From positions 248,001-312,000 of the forward strand of contig CM000694.1 in assembly GCA_000149225.2 (NCBI GenBank): a stretch of DNA of 64,000 nucleotides. Direction: 5' to 3'. Shown piece after piece: positions 18,883 to 28,391 of the stretch; the first letter of the stretch is position 1, and each line of letters opens with the position of its first letter. This DNA comes from Lachancea kluyveri NRRL Y-12651 (Eukaryota; Ascomycota; Saccharomycetes; Saccharomycetales; Saccharomycetaceae). A program made the translations under genes and the position numbers. The notes below the pieces were generated by a model that had not been told where the DNA came from, ran no database searches, and was given only the letters and a program-made list of their open reading frames with translations.

Positions 18883-19338
18883 ATGAAAATCGATTCTACA
18901 ACTTACAAACAAGCGCACAGTGCGGCTACGCGTCCAAGGATGAGCTTTTTAATGATGGGGCTCATCTGTGGCGCGGTGGTTCCAACTGTGTATTTAAGAT
19001 CATATTACCTTCCTCATCTGAAAGATGCTCGGCCACGGGATGACACTGTCAACTTTTCGCAAGAACGATCCGACTTACCTGAACACGACATTAAAACTAA
19101 CAAAATGGGTCCACTGGCCAACTTGAAAAAAAATTCCATTGCTGCTATGGATGGCAGCAAACAGCCTTTTGTTGAAAACCCTGCTAAGAGCAGTGAGGGT
19201 TTGAATGCTTTGAGCGGTGTGCGTGATATTCCAATCGCCGCACATCATATCAATGGGAGAAATAGGTATTCTAATGACGAAAATTATAGGAGGCTGGTCG
19301 AGGAGGCTAATGCTGTTATGCTTTCTTCCATCATTTGA
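18883..19338 (+). CDS. SPG1: Stationary-phase survival protein Spg1-like
   Basis: 151 residues against 95 in S. cerevisiae Spg1. The start MKIDSTTYKQAH and the hydrophobic segment FLMMGLICGAVVPTVYLRS (residues about 24-42, one membrane span) align with MKLDSGIYSEAQ and YIMLGLVGAAVVPTAYMRR of Spg1, and the last residues (VMLSSII) match YLMFSSIM. The extra length is a polar, disordered central loop (about 45-130). Spg1 is needed for survival in stationary phase at high temperature on non-fermentable carbon and is found with mitochondria; the mechanism is unknown. Position and strand follow YGR236C next to YGR237C. The next S. cerevisiae neighbour, MIC26 (YGR235C), does not follow here. Confidence 0.88.
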   Translation: MKIDSTTYKQAHSAATRPRMSFLMMGLICGAVVPTVYLRSYYLPHLKDARPRDDTVNFSQERSDLPEHDIKTNKMGPLANLKKNSIAAMDGSKQPFVENPAKSSEGLNALSGVRDIPIAAHHINGRNRYSNDENYRRLVEEANAVMLSSII

Positions 19339-20842
19339 GCAAGGCCCGCTGTAGACTGTTGTGGCGTTACGTCACTCGGCCAGCGGTGTCGGTGCTTTAC
19401 GTTATCCCTCATAATGGGAGCGCTTTCTTAGGTAGTGTATCACTATGTAACTGCATGAATTTAATGAGATATGTTTAAAGCGATGACATTTGGAGTCTAG
19501 AAGATTCCAAGGGTTCTGGTGGTAAGATAGCTCTGTTGCAACAGTGCTGCTCGAGGCGGGACTGGGTAGTGAGTTAACTCGAGACTCGAGTTACTCTCTT
19601 GATGTATCGTAATATACGTACAGAGTTAGAACGGTGGATCCCTGTCCACGACAGCTTTTATTACAATGCATGTGGCAATGTGCCTGAAAGAACTTACTCA
19701 AAAGTTTTGATGCAGATTATCAATGTGAATTTATGTGGGATACAGCTAGCAAGCATTCCACTTATTGTGTACTTCATTGGAACTATTAGCAAATCTATGT
19801 CCAGTTCTTTTTTCTTTTTCTTCTTTTTCTTGAATGTCTGCGCTCTCCGGGCCCAAACGTCTGGTTAGCACCCAAAGTTGTGTAACATATTTCCCAGCAG
19901 CATAACTCTCCTTGCATTTCTGCACTCGGGGCTTTTCCATTCTTTCTACATCAGCCCTTTACTTGCCGGAAACAACCGTTCAACACCCCTAGTGTTCAAA
20001 TTTGTACAGGACAGCAACAACACGGGCCTGCATAAATCTGAGTAGTTTAAGCCACGTTCGTACCATCGTGCTATGCCATGTATCGAAGTAGCCCTGTACA
20101 GCAACAGTTACTTTTTTCTAGCTTTCGTGTTCAGAAATTGACAGCTTTGCACCAATATCTAGAATGACAGTTTCATGTCTATTGGATTCTTCCAATTCAA
20201 TAACGCTCGATAGCCGTTTCTTTAACTTGCTTTGCCTTTTCCCTAAAAAAAAAGCTAGTGGCAGCCAACAATGATCTCATCTCCTATCACGTTCTAAGGT
20301 AGCCTTCGATAAATTGTTTGAGGCTCTTGACCCTCTCTATTTCTTTCTGTGTAAAGTCGTCGAAATCATCCAACTACGAGGCTGGATTCAGCAAGGTAGC
20401 TACACAATACAGCAGTTTCCTCTGGCACTTTTCTCCTTCGGTATATTTTGTAATTAGTGACATGAGCAATGTACAACTAGATCAACCGAACCATTGCAGA
20501 CTAGCGGAAGTATTGCTAGAGTGACAAAGAGGTCAGGTACAATCGAGTAAATTGAACCGCTAATCTGTATCTAAAGAAGCAGCGAATTGACAGAATGCCA
20601 AGATCCGGGTATCCAAGTTAAAGGCGATTTAAAAGCATATACCGTTATAACTTCCTGTAGGTTAAAAACGAGCTGTTAGCTTATGTACTTTCGCTATAAC
20701 ACTTATATCCTTCGTAACCCATTACCCAGCCCTGCAGTGTATCCGTTTACAAACAAAAAAAGAAATCCCTGTAAAATTGTCAAAACCTTTCAAACAAGCT
20801 AACCGGAAGGCATCCAGAGATACACCATCAAATAGCTTAAAA
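19339..20842. other. Gene-free junction between two ancestral synteny blocks
   Basis: 1.5 kb, the longest stretch here with neither a confident gene nor a known element. SPG1 on the left belongs to the YGR/YHR block, SKI2 on the right to the YLR/YDL block; the S. cerevisiae neighbours expected here (MIC26 on one side, BDF1/BDF2 on the other) are absent. Short open frames (19599-19868, 20318-20524, and the TTG-initiated extension upstream of SKI2) show no recognisable protein. I looked for tRNA boxes, LTR ends and a centromere CDEIII core and saw none. A palindrome sits at 19571-19596. Confidence 0.6.
19571..19596. repeat. Near-perfect palindrome in the junction region
   Basis: TAACTCGAG (19575-19583) and CTCGAGTTA (19585-19593) form a perfect inverted repeat around one central A. 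Outer GAG (19571-19573) and CTC (19594-19596) extend it past one unpaired T. Confidence 0.85.
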
Positions 20843-23800
20843 ATGGATACCACATTTTCAAAGCAGTCTTTAGAGGAGCTTTTCCAAAGTCTGAAAGCTA
20901 TTGGCCATGAAGATTGTGAAATATTCGAAGATCGCGTTACCAAATTACCTCTCGATAAACCCACAGACAAAGTGGATGAACAAGAGATTCTCGAGAAGTT
21001 TTTAAAGCCGTCCAATGTCTTGTCGTGGGGACTATTGGATATGCTTCAAACAGTTCCTGAAATGAACTTTTTGGATGATGGATCGGCACCCCATAACAGC
21101 AGTTACGATTACAAGGAGTTTTTAAACATACCAGAACCTCTCTCCAGGACGTCGTATCATTTTCAAAGATCAGGGATCGATGGAAGAATCAGTGCTTATA
21201 AAGAAAGAGTGAACTTAGAAGAAGTTTCAAATGCCAACGCTTCAAACTCTTTATCTTTGTCTAGAAGAGTCAACCATCAAGGAAGCACTGTTAGAGGCTC
21301 CACTGCTCAATTGCCATTCACACCAGGTGGCTTAACAATGAATGCTTTGAATCAGCCTACCGATTCGTCCTTGATGGCTACTGCCACTAAATTGTTGCAC
21401 AGGGATGAACAAGGCTTATTCGACATTCCACAAGGCTTAGATAGAGGTATTATTCCACAGATTCATGCAGAAAATGATAATCAGCAGATACAGGAGCTGA
21501 ATAAATTGAACGAGATTGATAACGAGTTTGAAAATAAGAAGGAAATTGATGATCTCAGAGAAAGAGAAGAAACTGAATCTGAGCGGAAAAGTTCGAAAGT
21601 TATCATGAAGGAATCCACTTTAGCCAATGGAGCCCCTGAAATCGATGATATTTTGCCAGTTGATATCGACTTTGGAAGGACCATTCGTGACACCAAAAAT
21701 GTCTTGGAAAAGAAAGAATGGGCTCATGTCGTTGATTTGAACCATAAAATTGAGAATTTTGAGGAGTTGGTTCCTAATCCAGCAAGAACTTGGCCCTTCG
21801 AACTAGACGTTTTCCAGAAAGAGGCTGTTTATCATTTAGAACAAGGTGATTCTGTGTTTGTTGCAGCACATACTTCTGCCGGTAAAACGGTTGTAGCAGA
21901 ATATGCAATTGCAATGGCCAAGAGAAATATGACCAAAACAATTTATACTTCTCCAATCAAGGCACTATCTAATCAAAAGTTTAGAGACTTCAAAGAGGAT
22001 TTTGAGGATGTTGATGTCGGCCTAATTACAGGCGATGTCCAAATCAATCCTGAGGCTAATTGTCTAATCATGACTACGGAAATTTTGAGATCTATGTTAT
22101 ATCGTGGCGCGGATCTAATCAGAGATGTTGAATTTGTCATTTTTGATGAAGTTCATTATGTTAATGATCAAGACCGTGGTGTTGTGTGGGAAGAAGTTAT
22201 CATCATGTTACCACATCATGTTAAGTTTATCTTATTATCTGCTACAGTCCCTAACACATATGAATTCGCTAATTGGATAGGTAGGACAAAACAAAAAAAC
22301 ATTTACGTTATTTCTACGCCAAAGAGACCAGTTCCTCTTGAAATTAACATTTGGACTAAAGATCAGTTAATTCCTGTCATAGATGAAAAGAGAGAGTTCC
22401 TAGAAGCTAATTTCAAAAAGCATAGAGAACTGTTGATGGGCAAGCCTCCCTCCGCTACTACCAATACAAATTCTGCCCGTGGTGGCGCAAAAGGAAACAA
22501 TGCTCGTGGTGGGCGTGGAGGAGCGCGTGGTGGCACACGCGGTGGTACAGCCCGTGGGGGTTCTCGTGGAGCAGGTGCAATCGGATCAAACAAGAGTCAG
22601 TTTTTTAGAAGAAGTGGCCCTAATAAGAAAACCTGGAATAACCTTGTAAACTACCTAAAATCAAAGGATTTGCTACCTGCAGTTATCTTTGTTTTCAGTA
22701 AGAAGCGTTGTGAAGAGTATGCCGACTGGTTAGATGGCGTAAACTTTTGTTCTAATAAAGAAAGGTCCCAAATCTATATGTTTGTGGATAAATCTATCAC
22801 TCGCTTAAAAAAAGAGGATAGAGACTTGCCACAGATCTTGAAGATGAGATCTTTGTTGGAGAGAGGTATCGCTGTACATCATGGTGGTTTATTACCTATT
22901 GTCAAAGAACTGATTGAAATGCTTTTTGCTAAGGGTTTGATTAGGGTTTTATTTGCCACTGAAACTTTCGCCATGGGACTAAACTTACCAACAAGAACTG
23001 TTGTTTTCAGTGAAATCCAAAAACACGATGGTAATACTATGAGAAATTTGAGCCCGGGTGAATTTACTCAAATGGCAGGAAGAGCTGGCCGTAGAGGTCT
23101 AGACAAAACGGGTACAGTTATAGTAATGTCGTACACTGCACCAATAGAACAAGCATCTTTTAAAGAAGTCGCATTAGGTGTCCCAACAAGACTACAGTCC
23201 CAGTTCAGGCTAACATACAATATGATTCTAAACTTGTTAAGGATTGAAGCGCTAAGAGTGGAGGAAATGATCAAATATTCTTTCAGCGAAAACAGTAAAC
23301 AAACATTATTGCCCGAACACGAGAAAAGGATCAAGGAGTTACAAACCCAGCTAGAACAAACTGAGATGTACGATTGTCCAGAATGTGCTGAGGATATTGA
23401 TAAGGCCCTTGATATTACCATCAAATACAGGGAACGTACTGCCGAAATGATAAAAGAGTTAGCCTCCAGCGGTGCTGTTTTCAGGGTCTTAAATGTCGGC
23501 AGACTCGTGTTATTCAGAGATGAGGATGATAATGCCAAGTTAGGCTTCATCTTCAGGAACAGTCCCAAAGAAAGTCGCTGTATCGTAATGACCATTACGG
23601 AGCCAAATACCCTAGAAAATGGTCAACCAAACCATTTACCTTATCTGAGTAACTTGCCTGACTTTGTCAAAGAGAATTTCCAAGCCTTCCGTAAAGTCGA
23701 TTTCTACATGGAAAATATTTCGATTCTATCTATTGAAATGGTAAGTGCGTTTACATTGACCGTTAACATGACTGACATAATGAAGCAAGATCCTGAAGCA

Positions 23801-24661
23801 CTGGAGAGATTTGACAACGATGTGAGAATCATACTGAAGATTGCGAAAAAGCTTCGTGAAACCCAATACGAAAAGAAAGGAAGCTTGAAAATTCATCAAG
23901 CTGTTTTAGATCGTGAAAAGGTCAAATATCAATTTTCTGAATTGAAATGTATCAGGAGTAAAAACTTTAACACCCATTTTGTTCCAAAGTACAAAGCTTT
24001 TATGATTCAAAAAGAAATCAGAGAGCTGTATCATTTAATGTCAGATCAAAACTTAAATCTGTTACCCGATTACGAACAAAGGCTTTCCGTCTTGAAAGAC
24101 ACTGGATTTATTGACCAAAAACACAACGTTTTATTGAAGGGTAGAGTTGCTTGTGAGATCAATTCTGGCTATGAGTTAGTGTTGACTGAATTGATTCTAG
24201 ACAATTTCTTGGGTGATTTTGAACCAGAGGAAATTGTTGCATTATTATCGGTATTCGTTTACGAAGGCCGTACTAGAGAGGATGAGCCAGTAATTACTAC
24301 ACCAAGACTAGCTGAAGGCAAGAAAAGAATTCAAGAAATATACCAACAAATGCTAACTGTTTACGAAAAACATCAAGTGCCATTAACGAAGGAAGAAGCT
24401 GAATTCTTGGAAAAGAAAAGATTTGCTTTGATGAACGTTGTCTATGAATGGGCCCGGGGATTGTCCTTCAAAGAGATTATGGATATGAGTGTGGAAGCGG
24501 AGGGTACTATTGTGAGGGTCATCACAAGATTGGACGAAATTTGCCGTGAAGTTAAAACTGCGTCTGTTATCATCGGTAACTCCTCCTTGCATATGAAAAT
24601 GTCGCAGGCACAAGAATTGATTAAGAGAGACATTGTATTTGCAGCAAGTTTATATTTGTGA
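20843..24661 (+). CDS. SKI2: Ski2 RNA helicase of the cytoplasmic exosome cofactor
   Basis: 1272 residues (S. cerevisiae 1287). The frame is open upstream to a TTG at 20777, but the first ATG (20843) gives MDTTFSKQSLEELFQSLKAI, which matches the Ski2 N-terminus. Superfamily 2 DExH helicase: AHTSAGKT at 342-349 (motif I), DEVH at 435-438 (motif II), QMAGRAGRRG at 743-752 (motif VI), then the Ski2/Mtr4-type arch insertion and C-terminal helical DSHCT domain. An RG/GG-rich loop at about 547-585 also occurs in S. cerevisiae Ski2. With Ski3 and Ski8 it feeds mRNA to the cytoplasmic exosome for 3'-5' decay and antiviral control. Convergent with CBS1, only 86 bases between stop codons. Confidence 0.98.
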   Translation: MDTTFSKQSLEELFQSLKAIGHEDCEIFEDRVTKLPLDKPTDKVDEQEILEKFLKPSNVLSWGLLDMLQTVPEMNFLDDGSAPHNSSYDYKEFLNIPEPLSRTSYHFQRSGIDGRISAYKERVNLEEVSNANASNSLSLSRRVNHQGSTVRGSTAQLPFTPGGLTMNALNQPTDSSLMATATKLLHRDEQGLFDIPQGLDRGIIPQIHAENDNQQIQELNKLNEIDNEFENKKEIDDLREREETESERKSSKVIMKESTLANGAPEIDDILPVDIDFGRTIRDTKNVLEKKEWAHVVDLNHKIENFEELVPNPARTWPFELDVFQKEAVYHLEQGDSVFVAAHTSAGKTVVAEYAIAMAKRNMTKTIYTSPIKALSNQKFRDFKEDFEDVDVGLITGDVQINPEANCLIMTTEILRSMLYRGADLIRDVEFVIFDEVHYVNDQDRGVVWEEVIIMLPHHVKFILLSATVPNTYEFANWIGRTKQKNIYVISTPKRPVPLEINIWTKDQLIPVIDEKREFLEANFKKHRELLMGKPPSATTNTNSARGGAKGNNARGGRGGARGGTRGGTARGGSRGAGAIGSNKSQFFRRSGPNKKTWNNLVNYLKSKDLLPAVIFVFSKKRCEEYADWLDGVNFCSNKERSQIYMFVDKSITRLKKEDRDLPQILKMRSLLERGIAVHHGGLLPIVKELIEMLFAKGLIRVLFATETFAMGLNLPTRTVVFSEIQKHDGNTMRNLSPGEFTQMAGRAGRRGLDKTGTVIVMSYTAPIEQASFKEVALGVPTRLQSQFRLTYNMILNLLRIEALRVEEMIKYSFSENSKQTLLPEHEKRIKELQTQLEQTEMYDCPECAEDIDKALDITIKYRERTAEMIKELASSGAVFRVLNVGRLVLFRDEDDNAKLGFIFRNSPKESRCIVMTITEPNTLENGQPNHLPYLSNLPDFVKENFQAFRKVDFYMENISILSIEMVSAFTLTVNMTDIMKQDPEALERFDNDVRIILKIAKKLRETQYEKKGSLKIHQAVLDREKVKYQFSELKCIRSKNFNTHFVPKYKAFMIQKEIRELYHLMSDQNLNLLPDYEQRLSVLKDTGFIDQKHNVLLKGRVACEINSGYELVLTELILDNFLGDFEPEEIVALLSVFVYEGRTREDEPVITTPRLAEGKKRIQEIYQQMLTVYEKHQVPLTKEEAEFLEKKRFALMNVVYEWARGLSFKEIMDMSVEAEGTIVRVITRLDEICREVKTASVIIGNSSLHMKMSQAQELIKRDIVFAASLYL

Positions 24662-24747
24662 GAAGCAGCGCTTAAAAAAAAGTGTATTTTTTTTTGTTTA
24701 CATAGACAACAGTTATAGGCTCATTAAAAACTTGACATTCCTATTGA

Positions 24748-25419
24748 TTAGTAACGGAACACCTGCCGGAGAATTCTCTTAGATATCCTTTCTCGAATAA
24801 ATTTATCAACCCGTTCCTTCTCATTCGTTAATGCCACGTACCCAATGATTGCATTGAAGCACCTGTAATCATAGCCCCTTTGAACTCGTAATGGCGTAAC
24901 ACTTTCTGGGACAGCTAGCCTTGCTAAGTTGCCAATTTTGTTGTTTCTTAAGAACATACGTAATAATAATGGTGGTGACCTTTTAGCCACACTTAGGTGT
25001 TGCATTTTAGAAATGAAATTAAAATCAAGTCCATTAACATCTGATTTGGATCTCTTAAAAACATACAAGAATGATTCAGACAACTGTAGATGCAAGACAT
25101 CTCTGCCAATTTTCTCTAATTGCTCAGTGTAATAGACAGCGCCATTCAAAAGTTCAACTCGAGGATTTTTAAGCACATAAAAGCACTTAATGCATTCCTG
25201 CTTACGTTCAATATGAATGCTGAATTTTTCTAAGTCCAGTATACTCGATACTTTAGCCAAGTTCTGTTCATCTTTAATCTTATTTCTCTGTGGCAACCGT
25301 GTTGTGCATCCACCGTTAAAAGATTGGCCAAGTATACTTGGTCGTATACTAAACATACATCCGATATGTATGTTACGCTTGAAGTAGTTTACTCTCATGG
25401 AACTACCGGCATGCCACAT
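24748..25419 (-). CDS. CBS1: Probable Cbs1, translational activator of cytochrome b mRNA
   Basis: 223 residues (Cbs1 of S. cerevisiae about 229). The basic N-terminus with few acidic residues (RVNYFKRNIHIGCMFSIRPS) looks like a mitochondrial presequence, and the segment from about residue 50 (KVSSILDLEKFSIHIERK) onward is a compact mixed helical protein ending in a basic tail. Direct sequence recall of Cbs1 is limited, so the name rests mainly on position: between SKI2 and AFG2/COX9, minus strand, exactly where YDL069C interleaves with YLR398C-YLR397C in the ancestral order. Cbs1 is needed for translation of mitochondrial COB mRNA through its 5' leader. If the orthology fails, it is still likely a mitochondrial matrix or membrane-associated protein. 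Confidence 0.72.
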   Translation of the reverse strand: MWHAGSSMRVNYFKRNIHIGCMFSIRPSILGQSFNGGCTTRLPQRNKIKDEQNLAKVSSILDLEKFSIHIERKQECIKCFYVLKNPRVELLNGAVYYTEQLEKIGRDVLHLQLSESFLYVFKRSKSDVNGLDFNFISKMQHLSVAKRSPPLLLRMFLRNNKIGNLARLAVPESVTPLRVQRGYDYRCFNAIIGYVALTNEKERVDKFIRERISKRILRQVFRY

Positions 25420-25554
25420 TATGTTTTGGAACGTATGACGGTTGGGAGTTGAACCAATTAGTTAATCTGTGGAACTTAATTTGTCACCAATTCTCATTGT
25501 CGTAAATAGTTACGTACTTTTCGTATGTTTCTGAAGTGAAGCGAAGCTCATCTC

Positions 25555-25584
25555 GACTTGACTTGACTTGACTTGACATGACTT
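25555..25584. repeat. GACTT pentanucleotide tandem repeat
   Basis: Six adjacent 5-bp units: four GACTT, one GACAT, one GACTT. It ends 45 bases before the AFG2 ATG, so it is probably in the 5' leader or core promoter. Confidence 0.9.
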
Positions 25585-25629
25585 AACAAAGTACAAAAAG
25601 CAACTTAAAACTAAACTTGAAGACCTAGC

Positions 25630-27960
25630 ATGGCTCCCAAACCATCTTCATCTTCTTCAAAGAAGAAGGTTTCATCTAGTAGTACTAGTAGTGATGAAGT
25701 TAAGCAGCCCAAGTTCAAATTACCGTCCAACTTCATCACTCGACCAACAACGAAGACCGATTATAGATCCATTCCAAACGTTGTTTTGAACAATAAGGTT
25801 ATGAAAGCGTTAGAAATTAACGCTGGTAGTATGTGCGTTGTTTCTAAAGAGGGTGAGAATGGTGTTGTTGCCATCGCGCAGCCAGGTGACGATGGACATC
25901 CTGTAAATGTCATTCAGATCTCTTCTCCTTTGAGATCTGTTGGCAACCTGGTGCTGGGCGACCGTTTAGAGCTGAAGAAAATTACCACACAACCTGCCTA
26001 TGCTTCTAGCGTTACTTTAGGCTCTTTGAAAGATAGCGATTTTCCTCCAGATGCTAAAAAATCCATAGAGAAGCTTCTGGATGACGTAGGTATCGTTATG
26101 CCGGGTATGGTTTTTCAAAACTTCAAACTGAACGAAAACGATGACAGGATTGATCTGTGCATTACTGATATCAACGAGATTGAAAATGGAGATCTTCCAG
26201 ACGTATCCAAACTGAGGATTTCTGATGAGGGAGAAGAAGATGTTTATTATTTGTCTCCTCCAGGGATTTTTCGCAAAGGTTCCACTACAGTGAAACTCAC
26301 GGACCAAACCCAGCCAAACACTAAGTACAATTTGCCTCAACCAATAGGTTATAATGCTGTTGGCGGGCTGGCAAAAGAGATTAGTTTATTAAAGGGAACT
26401 ATTGAATTACCTTTGCACCAACCAACGCTATTTACCGATTTTAGTGTGACTCCACCAAGAGGTATCTTACTACATGGTCCTCCAGGAACAGGTAAGACGA
26501 TGCTCTTGAGGTGTGTTGCAAATGAAACAAACGCACATGTTTTAACTATTAATGGGCCTTCGATTGTCTCCAAGTACTTGGGAGAAACAGAAGCTGCGTT
26601 AAGAGATATTTTTAATGAAGCAAAAAAATATCAGCCGTCAATTATTTTTATTGATGAAATTGATTCCTTAGCGCCTAACAGAGCTGGTGATGATTCAGGT
26701 GAAATTGAAAGTAGAGTGGTTGCAACACTATTGACTTTAATGGATGGAATGGGCGGCGCAGGGAGATTAGTTGTCGTTGCGGCTACCAACAGACCTAATA
26801 AAATTGACCCTGCCCTCAGAAGACCCGGAAGGTTTGACCAAGAGGTGGAGATAGGTATTCCTGATGTTGATGCAAGATTGGATATTTTGACCAAACAATT
26901 TTCTAAAATATCCCACCAGCGCCATGAACTGATTGCTGAGGATATTTCCACAATAGCATCTAAGACGCATGGTTACGTTGGTGCTGACCTGATTGCGCTT
27001 TGCAGAGAGGCTGTTATGAAGGCTATACAGAGAGGATTGACAGAAAGTATTGATAGAGAAAAATTAAAGGTTATTTTGAAGGACGTAGAGGAGGCCATGA
27101 TGGATATTAGACCGAGTGCAATGAGGGAAATATTTCTTGAAATGCCTAAAGTCTACTGGTCTGATATTGGTGGACAAGAGGAACTGAAGCAAAAGATGAG
27201 AGAGATGATTCAACTACCTTTGGAGGCTGCAGAAACTTTTCAGAGATTAGGAGTTTCTGCACCAAAAGGCGTTTTACTGTATGGTCCTCCAGGCTGCTCC
27301 AAGACACTAACAGCAAAGGCTCTTGCTACAGAATCCGGTGTGAATTTTCTTGCTGTAAAAGGTCCAGAAATTTTTAATAAATATGTTGGTGAATCTGAAA
27401 GGGCTATCAGGGAGATCTTCCGTAAGGCACGTGCAGCCGCTCCTAGTATTATATTTTTTGATGAAATTGATGCCTTATCTCCAGATAGAAATTCTGGAAG
27501 CGGTACTTCTGCGGCGAACCATGTATTGACCTCGCTATTAAATGAAATAGATGGTGTCGAAGAGTTAAACGGTGTGGTTATTGTTGCTGCTACAAACAGG
27601 CCGGATGAAATAGACCCTGCTTTGTTAAGACCCGGAAGATTGGATAGACACATATATGTTGCCCCTCCAGATCATGCTGCAAGATTACAAATATTCAAAA
27701 AGTGTACTAAGAAGTTTCAACTAGGTGGATCAAATGTTGATTTGGAGGAATTGGCTTCTAAAACTGAAGGGTGCTCTGGTGCTGAAGTAGTTCTTCTGTG
27801 CCAAGAAGCTGGCCTGGCAGCCATCATGGAAGATCTGGAAACATCAAAGGTTGAGGCCCGCCATTTTGAGAAAGCATTATCAGGTATTTCTAAGGGCATC
27901 ACGCAGGAAATGCTTGCCTATTACGAAGATTTTTCTTCAAGAAGTGGCATTTCTGCATAA
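25630..27960 (+). CDS. AFG2: Afg2/Drg1 AAA ATPase for 60S ribosome maturation
   Basis: 776 residues (S. cerevisiae 780). A Ser-rich start, a Cdc48-like N-domain (about 35-240), then two AAA domains: D1 with GPPGTGKT at 283-290 and IIFIDEID at 338-345; D2 with GPPGCSKT at 552-559 and IIFFDEID at 607-614. The Cys-Ser variant in the second Walker A is also in S. cerevisiae Afg2, which distinguishes it from Cdc48. The hexamer strips Rlp24 from cytoplasmic pre-60S particles, starting late maturation. An AGCTCATCTC PAC-like motif lies about 85 bases upstream (25545-25554). Divergent from CBS1; order and strand follow YLR397C. Confidence 0.97.
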   Translation: MAPKPSSSSSKKKVSSSSTSSDEVKQPKFKLPSNFITRPTTKTDYRSIPNVVLNNKVMKALEINAGSMCVVSKEGENGVVAIAQPGDDGHPVNVIQISSPLRSVGNLVLGDRLELKKITTQPAYASSVTLGSLKDSDFPPDAKKSIEKLLDDVGIVMPGMVFQNFKLNENDDRIDLCITDINEIENGDLPDVSKLRISDEGEEDVYYLSPPGIFRKGSTTVKLTDQTQPNTKYNLPQPIGYNAVGGLAKEISLLKGTIELPLHQPTLFTDFSVTPPRGILLHGPPGTGKTMLLRCVANETNAHVLTINGPSIVSKYLGETEAALRDIFNEAKKYQPSIIFIDEIDSLAPNRAGDDSGEIESRVVATLLTLMDGMGGAGRLVVVAATNRPNKIDPALRRPGRFDQEVEIGIPDVDARLDILTKQFSKISHQRHELIAEDISTIASKTHGYVGADLIALCREAVMKAIQRGLTESIDREKLKVILKDVEEAMMDIRPSAMREIFLEMPKVYWSDIGGQEELKQKMREMIQLPLEAAETFQRLGVSAPKGVLLYGPPGCSKTLTAKALATESGVNFLAVKGPEIFNKYVGESERAIREIFRKARAAAPSIIFFDEIDALSPDRNSGSGTSAANHVLTSLLNEIDGVEELNGVVIVAATNRPDEIDPALLRPGRLDRHIYVAPPDHAARLQIFKKCTKKFQLGGSNVDLEELASKTEGCSGAEVVLLCQEAGLAAIMEDLETSKVEARHFEKALSGISKGITQEMLAYYEDFSSRSGISA

Positions 27961-28391
27961 AGACTTTCCATAATTTGAGCAGACCAATTGCTCTCAGTTA
28001 TTGTGTTCACATTTTAAAGAGTGAGATTTTTTTGTTGTAGATAGAAATTGAGTATTACCGAATAGATATTAGTACCTTCGTTACTAAGACTAACATAGTG
28101 TTGAAACTGGTTTATTTTGCCTCCCACACATGCCTCATGGCATAATAACATGATCTGGCATGTAGATAATATTAAACAAGTTTGGCGATGAAGAAATGGG
28201 TAGGACGGTTATCAAGACCCAAACCTAAAAACGACCAAGTCGATAGTATTTGATTGTTATCTTATTATTGTCGTCATAAACGAATATTTTTCGATATTTC
28301 ATAGATGAACGCCCCTTCGATACTTTGTTGTAGGATCAATTGTAGGAGGGAAGTGTCTTGAAAGAAGGTTCAACAGATAGTGTACAATAAT
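27961..28391. other. AFG2-VPS33 intergenic region
   Basis: 431 bases, tandem orientation, containing the AFG2 3' end and VPS33 promoter. I see no gene, repeat or clear regulatory consensus. Confidence 0.5.

Noticed and set aside
19599-19868. 89-codon frame in the SPG1-SKI2 interval
   Set aside because: Contains a Phe run from a T-rich tract and no recognisable protein features.
20287-20376. Minus-strand 28-codon frame ending with an acidic, helix-like sequence (LDDFDDFTQKEIERVKSLKQ)
   Set aside because: It looks protein-like but is too short, has no ATG in the open part and no splice signals; chance cannot be excluded.
20777-20842. N-terminal extension of SKI2
   Set aside because: Begins with TTG, not ATG; the ATG at 20843 gives the conserved start.
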